This document shows, one piece after another, positions 16,310-26,502 of a stretch of 64,000 nucleotides of DNA. Within the stretch, counting starts at the first letter, position 1; every line of letters starts with the position of its first letter. The position numbers were made by a program, and so were the translations under genes. The DNA lies in NCBI GenBank assembly GCA_029939505.1, contig JAOZSV010000002.1, forward strand, positions 1 to 64,000, in the 5' to 3' direction. Origin of the DNA: Thiotrichaceae bacterium. GTDB taxonomy: Bacteria > Pseudomonadota > Gammaproteobacteria > Beggiatoales > Beggiatoaceae. The notes beneath the pieces are model-generated. The model made no database searches and had not been told where the DNA came from. It was given only the letters and a program-made list of their open reading frames with translations.

Positions 16310-17116
16310 GTGAAAAATATTAAGTTTCAAAATATTCGGGGTGAATTTAAAAGAGTACGAGGAGAAATATTTTCTTACCTTCTTGCTTTGTTCAAAAAAA
16401 CAAAGGAACCAGACTCTAAATTTATTATATTTAGCAAAGGAAGAACAGGTAGCAATTTACTACGCACTTTACTTAATTCACATCCTGAAATTGTTTGTGA
16501 AGGGGATATATTTCTTCGTTTGTATGTTAGAATCCTCTCTCTAAAGTTATACATTAAAGGACGAATTGCTAAAAATCCAACAAAAGTGTACGGCTTTCAA
16601 TTACAGCGTGCCCAACTTAATCACGAAAAAATAGAGACTAAAGACTTCCTATCTGATCTCCATAACAATGGATGGAAAATAATTTATTTGAGGAGAAAAA
16701 ACCGCTTTCGACAAAAAATCTCCTCAAAGATCGCAATCAGTAGAAATCAATGGCTCTATAGTTCAAAAAGCAATTTAGAACCATCAACATCATTCAAAGT
16801 CCATATTGATACTCAAGAACTGTTGACTGAACTGGAAAATGCAGAAAACGCTGCTCTAAAAGACAAGGCTGATTTAAAAGAAATCCCTTATATAGAAATG
16901 ATTTATGAGGATGATCTGTTAAAGGCAGGGCAACATCAGAAAACCGCAGATAAAATCTTCGACTTTCTGGGTGTTCAATCAGCACCTGTTGAAACGAATA
17001 TGATAAAAACACCTTATCAGAATTTGGCAGAGGTTATTGAAAACTATGATGAAATAACCGCCTTATTAAGTAAAACCAAGTATGCCCACTATCTTGAGGA
17101 GGATAAAACGGAATAA
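16310..17116 (+). CDS. Sulfotransferase family protein
   Basis: 268 aa starting at GTG 16310. A 5'-phosphosulfate-binding loop FIIFSKGRTGSNLLRTLLNSHP lies near residues 37-58, and a 3'-phosphate-binding segment KIIYLRRKNRFRQKISS follows near residues 124-140. These are the two PAPS-binding elements of the family. There is no signal peptide, though the N-terminal 30 residues are basic and amphipathic. Likely substrates are carbohydrates or other surface polymers, but the acceptor cannot be read from the sequence. It lies 11 nt upstream of lysC, so it may share a transcript. The window has a second sulfotransferase fused to glycosyltransferases near 61.3 kb. Confidence 0.85.
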   Translation: MKNIKFQNIRGEFKRVRGEIFSYLLALFKKTKEPDSKFIIFSKGRTGSNLLRTLLNSHPEIVCEGDIFLRLYVRILSLKLYIKGRIAKNPTKVYGFQLQRAQLNHEKIETKDFLSDLHNNGWKIIYLRRKNRFRQKISSKIAISRNQWLYSSKSNLEPSTSFKVHIDTQELLTELENAENAALKDKADLKEIPYIEMIYEDDLLKAGQHQKTADKIFDFLGVQSAPVETNMIKTPYQNLAEVIENYDEITALLSKTKYAHYLEEDKTE

Positions 17117-17127
17117 AGGTTGAAGAG

Positions 17128-18351
17128 ATGGCATTGATTGTACAAAAATATGGTGGCACATCAGTCGGCTCAACTGAGCGGATTGCCGCTGTCGCCGAAA
17201 AAATCATGGCCACTCGATCTCAAGGACATGATGTCGTTGTAGTCGTTTCCGCCATGAGTGGAGAAACTAATCGCCTAGTGGCATTGGCTAAAAGTCTTGC
17301 GGATCCGCCTAAAGCCCGCGAATTTGATGTGCTTTTAGCCACAGGTGAACAAGTCACTATTAGTTTACTCAGTATGACTCTTGAAGCGCGTGGATGTTCA
17401 GCCCGTTCTTATACGGGATCACAGGTACATATTTTGACAGATAGTGCCCATACTAAAGCGCGTATTCTTGAGATTGATGACAAACGTATTCATGATGATT
17501 TGGCACAAGGCACTGTGGTTGTTGTGGCAGGCTTTCAAGGTACTGATGCCCAAGGTAATATTACCACTTTAGGGCGGGGCGGTTCGGATACCACAGCCGT
17601 TGCATTAGCCGCTGCCCTGAAAGCAGATGAATGTCAAATTTATACTGATGTTGATGGCGTTTATACGACCGATCCTCGTGTTGTGCATCAAGCTCGCCGC
17701 CTTGATAAAATCTGTTTCGAGGAAATGCTAGAAATGGCGAGTTTGGGATCAAAAGTCTTGCAAATTCGTGCAGTGGAATTTGCCAGTAAATATAATGTAC
17801 CATTACGAGTGCTATCCTCTTTTAAAGAGGGGCAAGGCACTTTGATTGCGTCAGAGGATGAAACGATGGAAAAAGCCCTCATTTCAAGTATTGCGTTTAA
17901 TCGTGATGAGGCCAAATTAACGTTATTGGGTGTACCTGATCAACCTGGAATCGCCTATCAGATTTTAGGCCAGATTGCGGATGCTAATATTGAAGTAGAT
18001 ATGATCATCCAAAACATCGGAGCCGATGGGACGACAGATTTTACCTTCACAGTACATCATAATGACTACAAAAATGCCTTAACGATTTTACAGAATATCG
18101 CTAAAGAATTAGGAATTCGTGAGGTACTTGGCGATGATAGCATTGTGAAAATTTCTTTAGTGGGTGTTGGGATGCGTTCACATGCTGGCATTGCCAGTAC
18201 CATGTTTAAAACGTTGGCGGATGAGGGCATTAACATCCAAATGATTTCGACTTCAGAAATTAAAATTTCAGTAGTCGTCCACGAAAAATACCTTGAATTA
18301 GGGGTCAGAGCATTACATGCGGCTTTTAACTTGGATGAAGCAGCTTCTTAA
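17128..18351 (+). CDS. lysC: Aspartate kinase
   Basis: First step of the aspartate family pathway (lysine, threonine, methionine, diaminopimelate). The kinase start [14 protein letters not shown] (Lys in KYGGTSV at residues 7-13), the [16 protein letters not shown] block and [12 protein letters not shown] are diagnostic. The C-terminal third holds two ACT domains ([17 protein letters not shown] and [20 protein letters not shown]) for feedback control. The length is 407 aa, the monofunctional class common in gammaproteobacteria such as Pseudomonas. lysC is directly followed by csrA, a known gammaproteobacterial adjacency. It feeds the DapF step encoded at 36.4 kb. Confidence 0.97.
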   Translation: MALIVQKYGGTSVGSTERIAAVAEKIMATRSQGHDVVVVVSAMSGETNRLVALAKSLADPPKAREFDVLLATGEQVTISLLSMTLEARGCSARSYTGSQVHILTDSAHTKARILEIDDKRIHDDLAQGTVVVVAGFQGTDAQGNITTLGRGGSDTTAVALAAALKADECQIYTDVDGVYTTDPRVVHQARRLDKICFEEMLEMASLGSKVLQIRAVEFASKYNVPLRVLSSFKEGQGTLIASEDETMEKALISSIAFNRDEAKLTLLGVPDQPGIAYQILGQIADANIEVDMIIQNIGADGTTDFTFTVHHNDYKNALTILQNIAKELGIREVLGDDSIVKISLVGVGMRSHAGIASTMFKTLADEGINIQMISTSEIKISVVVHEKYLELGVRALHAAFNLDEAAS

Positions 18352-18442
18352 AAAAGATAGGGCATCTCAAGATGTACCTAACGCTAAAGTAGATACAACT
18401 GTTGAGCTTGAAACCAGGAAGAAGGATAAAAGGAGAAAATCT

Positions 18443-18637
18443 ATGTTGATTTTGACAAGGCGTGTTGGTGAATCATTGATGATAGGAGACGATATAGTCA
18501 TCACAGTATTGGGTGTGAAGGGTAATCAAGTGCGAATTGGTGTCAATGCACCCCGGGAGATTGCTGTTCACCGTGAGGAAATTTATCATCGGATTCAACA
18601 GGAGAAAATTCAAGCCAATCCAGAAGAAAGCGAATAA
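18443..18637 (+). CDS. csrA: Carbon storage regulator CsrA
   Basis: RNA-binding translational regulator acting on GGA motifs near ribosome-binding sites. The ORF track starts at 18317 inside lysC, but ATG 18443 with a good AGGAG 9 nt upstream gives [40 protein letters not shown]..., the textbook CsrA fold with the RNA-contacting start (LTRR) and the VAVHREEIY-like element ([12 protein letters not shown]). The length is 64 aa. It lies downstream of lysC. The leader contains AAGGATAAAAGGAGAAAAT, with a GGA in the Shine-Dalgarno sequence, compatible with autoregulation (inference). Confidence 0.97.
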   Translation: MLILTRRVGESLMIGDDIVITVLGVKGNQVRIGVNAPREIAVHREEIYHRIQQEKIQANPEESE

Positions 18638-19119
18638 GGAGCCTTTCTAGCTTTGGAAGTTTTTTGGAGTCCAACGCTTCAGCTTTGGCGTATTTCCGTT
18701 CAACGCTTCAGCTTTGGCAGGACATTAATATTAATCTTTTCTTGTTTGAATCAGAATTGACAGAATTTGAGAATTTTCAGAATAAAATCATTTCGAGGCG
18801 TAACTACCTTGAAATTAATTTCAAGGCTAAAATGTACAGGACAATTTTTTTATCATTTCTGAGTAGGGTGGGTAGAGCGAACGCTCCACCCACCATTTTT
18901 TGTGGGTTTCCACTTCGTTCCTACCCACCCTACATTTTACTAAATTAGAGAGTTTAGCTGGCTTTAGCCTGCTTTGGTTTTCAGCCTTGAAATTGATTTC
19001 AAGGCTAAGTAGTTACAATCATTGAAATAAGAAATTCTGTTAATTCTCAAATTCGGTCAATTCTGATTCAAACAAGAAAAAATGTCCTATACAACAGAAA
19101 TATTTTTAACAGATTGATT
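18638..19119. repeat. Nested repeat block between csrA and the DUF2062 gene
   Basis: Two family C copies (TTTGGAGTCCAACGCTTCAGCTTTGG, about 18671-18717). Next is an element bounded by ATGTACAGGACAATTTTTTT (18831) and its inverse AAAAAATGTCCTATACA (about 19078-19094). Inside it is a GTAGGGTGGGTAGAGCG / CTACCCACCCTAC inverted repeat (about 18863-18934). The latter is shared with 54191-54256. No gene is present; the ORF-track line 18664-18948 is only a frame through repeats. The csrA terminator must lie here. Confidence 0.8.
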
Positions 19120-19713
19120 TTAAAGACGTTTATTAAACAATCCGAACAAAGGTAATTTTTCCAATTGCCCTAATTCCTGTTTTTCGACGAACAGCAATTT
19201 TTTGAGTCTCTTTTCACGTCGATCCTGCCATAAACGACTCACTTGTAAACGCCATAAGAGATTAATCAGTAAATAACCTGTTAAAGCACTAAAACTACCT
19301 AGCACAAAACTACCCAGTAGTAACGGCTGCCAAAAAATGTCTAATGAATTGAGCAACCATTCAAAAGATAAACTAAATTCAATATGTTCAGTAGGCAATC
19401 CTAATAATACTGTACCCAGTTTGTAGGCAAAATAGAATACAGGTGGTATGGTAATAGGATTAGTGACCCAAACTAAGCTGACTGATAAAGGTAAATTGAC
19501 GCGAAACGCAATCGCCAATGCAGCAGCTAATAACATTTGCATCGGTAAAGGAACAAAAGCGATGAATAAGCCAACAGCCATGCCCCCTGCTAATGATCGC
19601 CTATTCAAATGCCACAAATTGGGATCATGGAGAAGAGCGCCAAAAAACTGAAGTTTAGGATGAGATTTAACATGAGAAATCTCTGGTAATGAACGCTTAA
19701 AAAATTTTTTCAT
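19120..19713 (-). CDS. DUF2062 membrane protein
   Basis: 197 aa from ATG 19713 (MKKFFKRSLPEISHVKSHPKL). The 39 extra N-terminal residues of the ORF track come from AT-rich sequence with a GAAACTCAGTTTCTTGAAG repeat and are unlikely. DUF2062 signatures are HDPNLWHLNRRSLAGGMAVGLFIAF with PLPMQM, and WVTNPITIPPVFYFAYKLGT. Three to four hydrophobic segments predict an inner-membrane protein, followed by a basic cytoplasmic tail (RLWQDRREKRLKKLL). The function of the family is not established. It is divergent from comEC, as DUF2062 genes often are in gammaproteobacteria (recalled). Confidence 0.87.
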   Translation of the reverse strand: MKKFFKRSLPEISHVKSHPKLQFFGALLHDPNLWHLNRRSLAGGMAVGLFIAFVPLPMQMLLAAALAIAFRVNLPLSVSLVWVTNPITIPPVFYFAYKLGTVLLGLPTEHIEFSLSFEWLLNSLDIFWQPLLLGSFVLGSFSALTGYLLINLLWRLQVSRLWQDRREKRLKKLLFVEKQELGQLEKLPLFGLFNKRL

Positions 19714-19887
19714 GAGAAGAATATTTGGAAATCTATCGTTTTTTAGATAAATTGTTTCACGGAAAAGAAACTCAGTTTCTTGAAGAAAGTCAGTTTTTCT
19801 TGTTTCTGAAAAAATTGAGTTTCTGAACATCTATAAAATGAATCACCAGACAACCGACCTTCTTAAAGTCTGCATTTATTTATAAAA

Positions 19888-22176
19888 ATGCGTTTAGGTG
19901 CAATCGCCTTTCTGTTTGGCATACTCTTTTGTCAAACGCTTTCTTTTATACCTGCAATCCCCTCGTTTATTCTACTATTTCCCTTATTTGCTTTTTTCAT
20001 ACTACCACGTTATCGCGTTATCGCTTTGTTTACATTAGGATTGCTATGGGCAATGTGGCGTGCGGATATGATATTAGCACAAAAATTACCCAATGCACTT
20101 GAAGGGCAGGATATAAAAATCACTGGCACGATCATTAATTTACCTCAAGAAAAGCATTATAGGCGAAATGTTTCTGCCTGGCAATTTGATTTCGCGCCCT
20201 TGCCATTCAAAGAATGGCAGAATCCGGGTAAGCTCCGTTTAAAGCTGTTTGGTAATCCCCCACAATCTCTACGCCCTGGGCAGCAATGGCAATTCACTGT
20301 GCGATTAAAACGGGTACATGAATCGCTCAATCCTGGTGTATTTGACTACTCTAAGTATTTGTTTCAACAAAGAATATTAACAAAAGGCACTGTGCGAACA
20401 AAAGGGGAACAGCGTCTATTAAGTGAGCCTTCGCTATTTAATAGTGACAATTTACGTTATCGTTTAGCACAAAGCATACGAGCAGAGTTAGGTGACAGTG
20501 CAAGTATAGGCATCATCATTGCGTTGGCTGTAGGTGAAAGACAATGGCTTACCTCAAAACAGAAAACCATTTTGCAACGAACTGGCACAGCGCATCTGAT
20601 TGCCATCTCAGGTTTACATATTGGTTTCATCGCAATGTTGGCTTTTTGGATAGCCCGAAGACTCTGGAGTTATGCAGGTAAAGCAACGTTATGGTTGCCA
20701 GCCCCCTATTTTGCCGCATTTGTCAGTTTCTTAGCCGCATTTTTATACGCACTATTAGCAGGGTTTTCTATTTCAACACAAAGAGCTTTAATTATGATTG
20801 CTGTCGCTCTTTCTGGAATAATGTTTTCCCGCAAAGTCGCCCCTTCACATATTTTAGCTTATGCACTGTTGCTGGTATTGTTATGGGATCCTTTATCAAT
20901 CTTATCGGCAGGATTTTGGCTATCGTTTGGAGCAGTTGCAATCATCGCCTATGCTTTAAGTTGCCGCTGTGAGCAAGGTATTTCCTCTTTAGCAAAATGG
21001 GGAATCGGCACTTTGCACTCTCAAATAGCCGTCGTTTTAGGTTTGTTTCCCATTTCTTTATACATATTTGGTTATATTCCATTGACTTCGATCTTGGCTA
21101 ATACCATTGCTATTCCCTGGGTGAGTTTTATTGTTGTACCATTAACCTTGCTTGGCACAGCAATTATTTTGTATTTGCCCGCATTAAGCGGCGAATTATT
21201 ACAAATTGCGGCTTACACGCTTGATGCTCTCAATTCTTCTTTGGAATGGTTGGCTCATATTGACTGGGCGATATGGCAACAGCATACACCCCCATTATGG
21301 AGTGTACTCACGGCGATGATCGGCGTTGCGATTTTACTCTTGCCACGCGGTTTTCCAGCACGGTGGTTAGGTATTATCTGGATATTACCTATTTTCTTTA
21401 CACCACCGCCCTACCCAAATCGTGGCGAAGTTTGGTTTACCCTATTAGATATAGGGCAAGGTTTAGCGGCAGTCATACGCACTGAAAATTATGTCTTGCT
21501 CTATGATACGGGGAAAGCATTCAAAGGGCGAACAGTTATATTGCCTTTTTTTCGCGCAAAAGGAATACAACAGATTGATAAACTCTTGATTAGTCACGAT
21601 GATAATGATCATAGCGGAGGCGCGCGAAGCGTATTAAAAAATTTCAGGGTGGATGAAATTCTAACCAGTGCGCCTGAAAAATTTAAAGAGGATAATGCGC
21701 GTTTATGTCAAGCAGGGCAATATTGGCATTGGGATGACGTTCATTTTCAGATTTTACACCCGCCTAAAAACTATCAAGCAAAAGACAATGATCGTAGCTG
21801 TGTCTTAAAAATCACGACAATAGGTGGCACAATCTTATTATCTGGGGATATTGAAAAAAGGACAGAATATCATTTAATAAAACAGTATCCCATTGATTTA
21901 AAAGCAGATATTCTCATCGTTCCCCATCATGGCAGCAAAACGTCATCAACGATTAATTTTATTAAGGCAGTGCAACCCATAATTGCTTTATTCTCAGCGG
22001 GCTATCGTAACCGTTTTGGGCATCCCAAAAAAGAGATCGTACAACGTTATCGTCACCATAAGATTAAGGTATGGAATACCGCACAAACAGGGGCTATTCA
22101 ATTTCAATTATCAGCAAATGGGATATCGCCTCCTATTTTAGCGCGTGAAGAAATGCGCCGTTATTGGCATCAATAG
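19888..22176 (+). CDS. comEC: ComEC/Rec2 DNA uptake channel protein
   Basis: Inner-membrane channel that passes single-stranded DNA into the cytoplasm during natural transformation. The 762-aa protein has N-terminal membrane helices and a DUF4131-like soluble loop (about residues 65-200). The ComEC membrane core is marked by RTGTAHLIAISGLHIGFIAM and LAGFSISTQRALIMI. The C-terminal metallo-beta-lactamase-like domain has LLDIGQGLAAVI and the metal motif SHDDNDHSGG, then LIVPHHGSKTS. All three regions are complete, so the gene looks intact. It is convergent with maf across a tandem hairpin array. Confidence 0.96.
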   Translation: MRLGAIAFLFGILFCQTLSFIPAIPSFILLFPLFAFFILPRYRVIALFTLGLLWAMWRADMILAQKLPNALEGQDIKITGTIINLPQEKHYRRNVSAWQFDFAPLPFKEWQNPGKLRLKLFGNPPQSLRPGQQWQFTVRLKRVHESLNPGVFDYSKYLFQQRILTKGTVRTKGEQRLLSEPSLFNSDNLRYRLAQSIRAELGDSASIGIIIALAVGERQWLTSKQKTILQRTGTAHLIAISGLHIGFIAMLAFWIARRLWSYAGKATLWLPAPYFAAFVSFLAAFLYALLAGFSISTQRALIMIAVALSGIMFSRKVAPSHILAYALLLVLLWDPLSILSAGFWLSFGAVAIIAYALSCRCEQGISSLAKWGIGTLHSQIAVVLGLFPISLYIFGYIPLTSILANTIAIPWVSFIVVPLTLLGTAIILYLPALSGELLQIAAYTLDALNSSLEWLAHIDWAIWQQHTPPLWSVLTAMIGVAILLLPRGFPARWLGIIWILPIFFTPPPYPNRGEVWFTLLDIGQGLAAVIRTENYVLLYDTGKAFKGRTVILPFFRAKGIQQIDKLLISHDDNDHSGGARSVLKNFRVDEILTSAPEKFKEDNARLCQAGQYWHWDDVHFQILHPPKNYQAKDNDRSCVLKITTIGGTILLSGDIEKRTEYHLIKQYPIDLKADILIVPHHGSKTSSTINFIKAVQPIIALFSAGYRNRFGHPKKEIVQRYRHHKIKVWNTAQTGAIQFQLSANGISPPILAREEMRRYWHQ

Positions 22177-22510
22177 GGCTTCACCGAAAAACTTGGCTTC
22201 AATGAAAAACCTCTGAGGTTTCTAAAACCTCAGAGGTTTGGTTTGGCTTCAACGAAAAACTTGGCTTCACCGAAAAACCTCTGAGGTTTCTAAAACCTCA
22301 GAGGTTTAGCTTCACCGAAAAACTTGGCTTCAACGAAAAACCTCAGAGGTTTAGCTTCAACGAAAAACTTGGCTTCAACGAAAAACCTCTGAGGTTTCTA
22401 AAACCTCTGAGGTTTAGCTTCAACGAAAAACTTGGCTTCAACGAAAAACCTCTGAGGTTTCTAAAACCTCAGAGGTTTGGCTTCAATGAAAAACTTGGCT
22501 TCAACGAAAT
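22177..22510. repeat. About 64-bp tandem repeat array with family A hairpins
   Basis: Five units built from (G)GCTTCAACGAAAAACTT, GGCTTCAACGAAAAACCTC and a hairpin CCTCTGAGGTTTCTAAAACC...CAGAGG. The third unit lost half its hairpin, and in the fourth the right half is inverted (CCTCTGAGG on both sides). It starts right at the comEC stop, in the convergent comEC-maf spacer. Spacers are uniform, so this is not CRISPR. The remainder, 22511-22689, has no gene. Confidence 0.9.
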
Positions 22511-22689
22511 TAATGGCTTGAAATCGTTTTTTTCTAAAATCCGTTTAAGCCTCATTAGAAATAAGTATGTTACCGCGCTGAGTATAAAGTCTGCTAAAGC
22601 AGACTGAGTGATTTAACTCAAGTTTCGGAGTTCAAAGAGGTCCGTAATTATCAGTAATTGTTCCGGATGGACACTATTTAGGAAAGAGG

Positions 22690-23277
22690 TTAAAGTATCT
22701 GCACCCCCTCCGCCTCAAGCATTTGAACAAGACGAATCAGTGGTAAACCAATGATGGCAGTTGGATCACTCCCAATCATTTTATCAAGCAAAGCAATCCC
22801 CAAACCTTCTGATTTAAAACTACCTGAACAATTGTAAGGTTTATCCTGACGCAAATAATTTTCTATCTGCGATAAAGTGAGTTGACGAAATTTCACACTA
22901 AAACGAACCACATCAGTTTGAACATGGTTTGTGTTACTATTAAATAAGCATAAGCCAGTTAAAAAATCGACTTGCTTGCCACTGACAGAAATCAGTTGTT
23001 TTACCGCTTTCTCATGGGTACCTGGTTTGCCTAAAAGGGTATCATCTATCACAGCAAGTTGATCAGAACCAATAATCAAAGCTCGTGGATAAGTAGATTT
23101 CGCCGATTTCGCTTTAAGTTCTGCCAAACGAGTGACTATTTGTTTTGGAGGCTCATTTGGGTGAGGTGTTTCATCAACCCCTGGTGCAAAAGTGTCAAAT
23201 GAGATATGTAATCGACTTAACACATTTTTTCTAAATGGTGAAGTTGAAGCCAATATCAAAGGTAAAGAGAGAGTCAT
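22690..23277 (-). CDS. maf: Maf/YceF-family nucleotide pyrophosphatase
   Basis: Hydrolyses non-canonical or methylated nucleoside triphosphates (the YceF subgroup prefers m7GTP). Signatures are LILASTSPFRKNVLSRL at the N-terminus, the acidic GVDETPHPNEPP, IGSDQLAVIDDTLLGKPGTHEKAVKQL and the C-terminal GSFKSEGLGIALLDKMIGSDPTAIIGLPLIRL. The 195-aa length is typical. It is divergent from yceD with a 63-bp gap, the classic arrangement at the head of the rpmF-plsX-fab cluster, which supports the YceF rather than YhdE identity. Confidence 0.94.
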   Translation of the reverse strand: MTLSLPLILASTSPFRKNVLSRLHISFDTFAPGVDETPHPNEPPKQIVTRLAELKAKSAKSTYPRALIIGSDQLAVIDDTLLGKPGTHEKAVKQLISVSGKQVDFLTGLCLFNSNTNHVQTDVVRFSVKFRQLTLSQIENYLRQDKPYNCSGSFKSEGLGIALLDKMIGSDPTAIIGLPLIRLVQMLEAEGVQIL

Positions 23278-23340
23278 ATTATTTAATTATCAATATCAGG
23301 ATTTGACAGAATTTAGTTATCATTATATCATTGTCAGTTT

Positions 23341-23868
23341 ATGTCAGATAAAAAACACCTTTCGAGGCTCGAAACCACATTGATTGAACCAAAGGAACTT
23401 GCCCTTAAAGGTTGCCACTTAAAGGGAATCGTTGCGCTGGCGCAAACGACACGTCTGCATGACAAGCAGTGCGAAGTTCAAGAAGAGGCACAGATTGATT
23501 GGTTATTTAGCATTGATGAAAAACAACGTCCAACGATTCATGGCAATTTATATGCACAACTTTCTATACAATGTCAACGTTGTTTGCAACCCATGCCCTG
23601 GTTAATTGACAAGAAAACGGCTTTAATTATTCTGACTAATGAACAAGATGAACAAGATGATGAAGAAATACCAGCAGATTATGAAACCATTATTTTAACA
23701 AACACTCCAGTTTCATTAATAACACTGGTTGAAGACGAACTCATTTTAGCTTTACCTATTATTGCAAAACATAACGAATGTCCATTTAATGAATATCAAT
23801 TACCTGAACATCTTAATGAATCATTCAAAAACAACCCATTTCATGTTTTATCTGCTTTTAAAAAATAA
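23341..23868 (+). CDS. yceD: YceD family (DUF177) 23S rRNA accumulation protein
   Basis: 175 aa. The DUF177 pattern is visible: N-terminal LALKGCHLKGIVAL, the central IQCQRCLQPMPWLID with the CxxC, the acidic ADYETI, then LITLVEDELILALPIIAKHNECP with the late conserved Cys. In E. coli YceD is needed for normal 23S rRNA levels. It always precedes rpmF in gammaproteobacteria, as here, although the gap of 265 bp is unusually long and is filled by a family B palindrome and related half-sites. ATG 23341 is the only reasonable start. Confidence 0.92.
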   Translation: MSDKKHLSRLETTLIEPKELALKGCHLKGIVALAQTTRLHDKQCEVQEEAQIDWLFSIDEKQRPTIHGNLYAQLSIQCQRCLQPMPWLIDKKTALIILTNEQDEQDDEEIPADYETIILTNTPVSLITLVEDELILALPIIAKHNECPFNEYQLPEHLNESFKNNPFHVLSAFKK

Positions 23869-24133
23869 GAACTAAAAACAGATTAAGGAACGTTTCAAGG
23901 TTTTCGTTTTTCTTCAAAAAACTCGAAAATAAAATCATTTCCAAAATTCTTAATCAAGGTTTAGTTTTCGAGGTTTTAGTTTTTCTTCAAAAAACTAAAA
24001 CCTCGAAAATGTTTTATTAAATTTTCATTCCTAAGTACCTATAAATTTTCAGAAAAATCATTTCAGAATCTGTTCAGGTACTCATTAATAATTAATAATT
24101 AACAATTAACAATTAAATAGAAGGATTTGAAAC
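23869..24133. repeat. yceD-rpmF spacer with family B palindromes
   Basis: A degenerate copy lies at about 23896-23930 (TTTTCGTTTTTCTTCAAAAAACTCGAAAA). A near-perfect copy lies at 23967-24007 with arms TTCGAGGTTTTAGTTTTT / AAAAACTAAAACCTCGAA. A run of ATTAATAATTAATAATTAACAATTAACAATT short repeats precedes the rpmF ribosome-binding site (AGAAGGATTTG). Confidence 0.8.
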
Positions 24134-24313
24134 ATGGCTGTACAACAAAATCGTAAAACTCGCTCTAAACGCGGTATGCGTCGTTCCCACGATGCCCTAA
24201 AGGCACCCACTTTATCTATTGAACCCACACTGGGTGAAGAACATTTCCGTCACCATATCAGTCCCTCCGGTTATTATAGAGGTCGTAAAGTCATTACTAC
24301 TAAGGAAGAATAA
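24134..24313 (+). CDS. rpmF: 50S ribosomal protein L32
   Basis: 59-aa protein missed by the ORF track because of length: [20 protein letters not shown] at the start, then [21 protein letters not shown], then [13 protein letters not shown] and a short acidic end. The first 20 residues and the [14 protein letters not shown] block are diagnostic of gammaproteobacterial L32 (the zinc-free form, without Cys pairs). It lies between yceD and plsX as expected, and an AAGGA ribosome-binding site lies 8-12 nt before the ATG. It is translated just ahead of plsX (5-nt gap), so the ribosomal and lipid genes are linked. Confidence 0.97.
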   Translation: MAVQQNRKTRSKRGMRRSHDALKAPTLSIEPTLGEEHFRHHISPSGYYRGRKVITTKEE

Positions 24314-24318
24314 AACTC

Positions 24319-25350
24319 TTGAGACCACGGATTGCGCTAGATGCAATGAGCGGCGATCATGGCCCATCAATCGTCGTCCATGCTGCCCTTAAAGTCTTGT
24401 CAGAAATGGATGACTTGCACCTTATTCTTGTAGGTGATGAAGTCGTCCTTAAATCGGCATTAGGTCATCACTCTGCCAAGGTGAAAGAACGTTTATCTAT
24501 TCACCATGCTGGGCAGCGAGTCGAAATGGATGAATCGCCTTCGCGTGCTTTACGCAATAAGAAGGATTCTTCCATGCGTGTCGCTATTAATCTTGTGAAA
24601 GAAGGTTTAGCTGATGCTTGTGTTAGTGCAGGTAATACGGGAGCCTTGATGGCAACAGCCCGTTATGTGTTGAAAACACTGCCTGGTATAGATCGACCTG
24701 CTATTATTACAGGCTTGCCCAATATGCAAGAAACTTGCACCCATGTGCTTGATTTAGGCGCAAATATTGATACCACCTCTGAACACTTGTTCCAATTTGC
24801 CGCTATGGGTACAGTATTGACTCAAGCGGTCGATAATTTGCCAAACCCGCGCATCGGCTTGCTCAATATTGGTCAAGAAGAAATCAAAGGCAATGAATGT
24901 GTCAAGAAAGCCGCAAAATTACTCGCTTCCAGTTCAAGTATTAATTACATCGGTTTTGTTGAAGGAGATGATATTTTTAAAGGCACAGTTGATGTCGTCG
25001 TTTGTGATGGTTTTGTCGGTAATGTTTCCCTCAAAACAACGGAAGGCGTTGCCAAAATGTTCAGTCATTACGTTAAACAAAGTTTTAAGAAAAATCTGTG
25101 GACACGCTTTGTAGCCCTCATTTCTTTGCCCATCCTCAAAGACCTTCGTCATAAAATCGATCCACGCCGATATAATGGAGCAAGTTTACTTGGACTACGC
25201 GGCATTGTTATTAAAAGTCATGGTAGCGCGGATATGTTATCATTTAGTTATGCTATCAAAGAAGCCATCATTGAGGTGCAAAAAAATGTACCCGAACAAA
25301 TTAGCCACATATTGGACACTTTATTAAGTGAGAAAAGGCGCGTTGAGTGA
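24319..25350 (+). CDS. plsX: Phosphate acyltransferase PlsX
   Basis: Converts acyl-ACP to acyl-phosphate for phospholipid synthesis at the membrane surface. The start is TTG 24319, 5 nt after the rpmF stop, with GGAAG 12-16 nt upstream. It gives [20 protein letters not shown], where DAMSGDHGP is the family loop (Gly usually at the Ser position). Other motifs are [56 protein letters not shown] and [11 protein letters not shown]. The 343-aa length is normal. The TGA stop overlaps the fabH GTG start (GTGA). The identity is certain. Confidence 0.97.
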   Translation: MRPRIALDAMSGDHGPSIVVHAALKVLSEMDDLHLILVGDEVVLKSALGHHSAKVKERLSIHHAGQRVEMDESPSRALRNKKDSSMRVAINLVKEGLADACVSAGNTGALMATARYVLKTLPGIDRPAIITGLPNMQETCTHVLDLGANIDTTSEHLFQFAAMGTVLTQAVDNLPNPRIGLLNIGQEEIKGNECVKKAAKLLASSSSINYIGFVEGDDIFKGTVDVVVCDGFVGNVSLKTTEGVAKMFSHYVKQSFKKNLWTRFVALISLPILKDLRHKIDPRRYNGASLLGLRGIVIKSHGSADMLSFSYAIKEAIIEVQKNVPEQISHILDTLLSEKRRVE

Positions 25351-26306
25351 ACTATTCTCGTATTATTGGAACAGGTGGATATCTGCCAGAGAAAATTCTG
25401 ACTAATGCAGAACTTGAAACTTTGGTAGAAACCAGCGATCAATGGATTGTTGAGCGGACAGGCATACGCACCCGTCATTTGGCCGCCGATGATCAAGATA
25501 CCTGTGATTTAGCCGAAAAAGCCGCTCGCCGTGCATTAGATATGGCAAAGTGCGATGCTTCTGAAATGGATTTAATCATTTTAGCGACCACAACGCCTGA
25601 TCGTATTTTTCCCAGCACAGCCTGTTTACTTCAAGCGCGTTTAGGTAATCATGGGGCAATCGCTTTTGATATACAAGCTGTATGTAGTGGTTTTATTTAC
25701 GCTTTAACTATTGCAGATAAATTCATCAAAACAGGGGCTGCACGACGTGCTTTGATTGTTGGTGCTGACATTTTCTCACGCATCATAAATTGGTCAGATC
25801 GCAATACTTGTGTTTTATTTGGTGATGGCGCAGGGGCAGTCGTACTTGAAAAGAGCAACCAACCTGGTATTTTATCCAGCCATTTACATGCTGATGGGGC
25901 TTATAAAGACTTATTGACTGTACCTGCGACGATTGCACAAGGGCGGATTCACGGTGATGCGTTTACAAAAATGCAGGGTAACGAAGTCTTTAAATTTGCT
26001 ATCAAAGCATTAAGTAAAGTTGTTGACGAAGCATTGGCGGCTAATCAACTTGATCAAGATGCCCTTGATTGGTTAGTACCCCATCAAGCCAATATTCGCA
26101 TTATTACAGCAACAGCCAAAAAATTAAAATTGCCGATGGAAAAAGTGATCGTGACTGTATCAGAACATGGTAATACCTCAGCCGCCTCAGTTCCTTTAGC
26201 TTTAGACGTTGCTGTGCGTGATGGACGTATTCAGCGCGGAGACACATTATTATTGGAAGCCATCGGCGGTGGATTTACTTGGGGTGCTGTACTATTAAAA
26301 TTATGA
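25347..26306 (+). CDS. fabH: Beta-ketoacyl-ACP synthase III
   Basis: Initiates fatty acid synthesis by condensing acetyl-CoA with malonyl-ACP. The catalytic Cys lies in [14 protein letters not shown] near residue 112, the His in [10 protein letters not shown] and the Asn in [14 protein letters not shown]. The N-terminal [11 protein letters not shown] and the C-terminal [20 protein letters not shown] complete the thiolase fold. The start is GTG 25347, overlapping plsX by 4 nt. The 319-aa length is normal. A family B-like palindrome and a family C copy occupy the 196-bp gap to fabD. Confidence 0.97.
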   Translation: MNYSRIIGTGGYLPEKILTNAELETLVETSDQWIVERTGIRTRHLAADDQDTCDLAEKAARRALDMAKCDASEMDLIILATTTPDRIFPSTACLLQARLGNHGAIAFDIQAVCSGFIYALTIADKFIKTGAARRALIVGADIFSRIINWSDRNTCVLFGDGAGAVVLEKSNQPGILSSHLHADGAYKDLLTVPATIAQGRIHGDAFTKMQGNEVFKFAIKALSKVVDEALAANQLDQDALDWLVPHQANIRIITATAKKLKLPMEKVIVTVSEHGNTSAASVPLALDVAVRDGRIQRGDTLLLEAIGGGFTWGAVLLKL

Positions 26307-26502
26307 ATTGTGAGGTTCAAGTTTTTTTACGTTTAAGTTTAATTATGTGAATTAAGTGATTTTGGAATCCATTCGAGATTTGAATTTTTCTTCAAAAAAC
26401 TCAAACCTCGAATCCTTTAGATTTGGTTTTGGAGTCCAACGCTTCAGCTTTGGGCTCCAATTTTAACTCTCAATTCGCATTAATTAAATCACTATAATTG
26501 AA
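26307..26502. repeat. fabH-fabD spacer with family B and C copies
   Basis: An imperfect family B copy runs from 26372 to 26412 (TTCGAGATTTGAATTTTTC / AAAAAACTCAAACCTCGAA), where the left arm lost complementarity at two places. It is followed by GGAGTCCAACGCTTCAGCTTTGGG (family C) at about 26431. No promoter could be placed. Operon polarity through this spacer is an open question. Confidence 0.75.
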
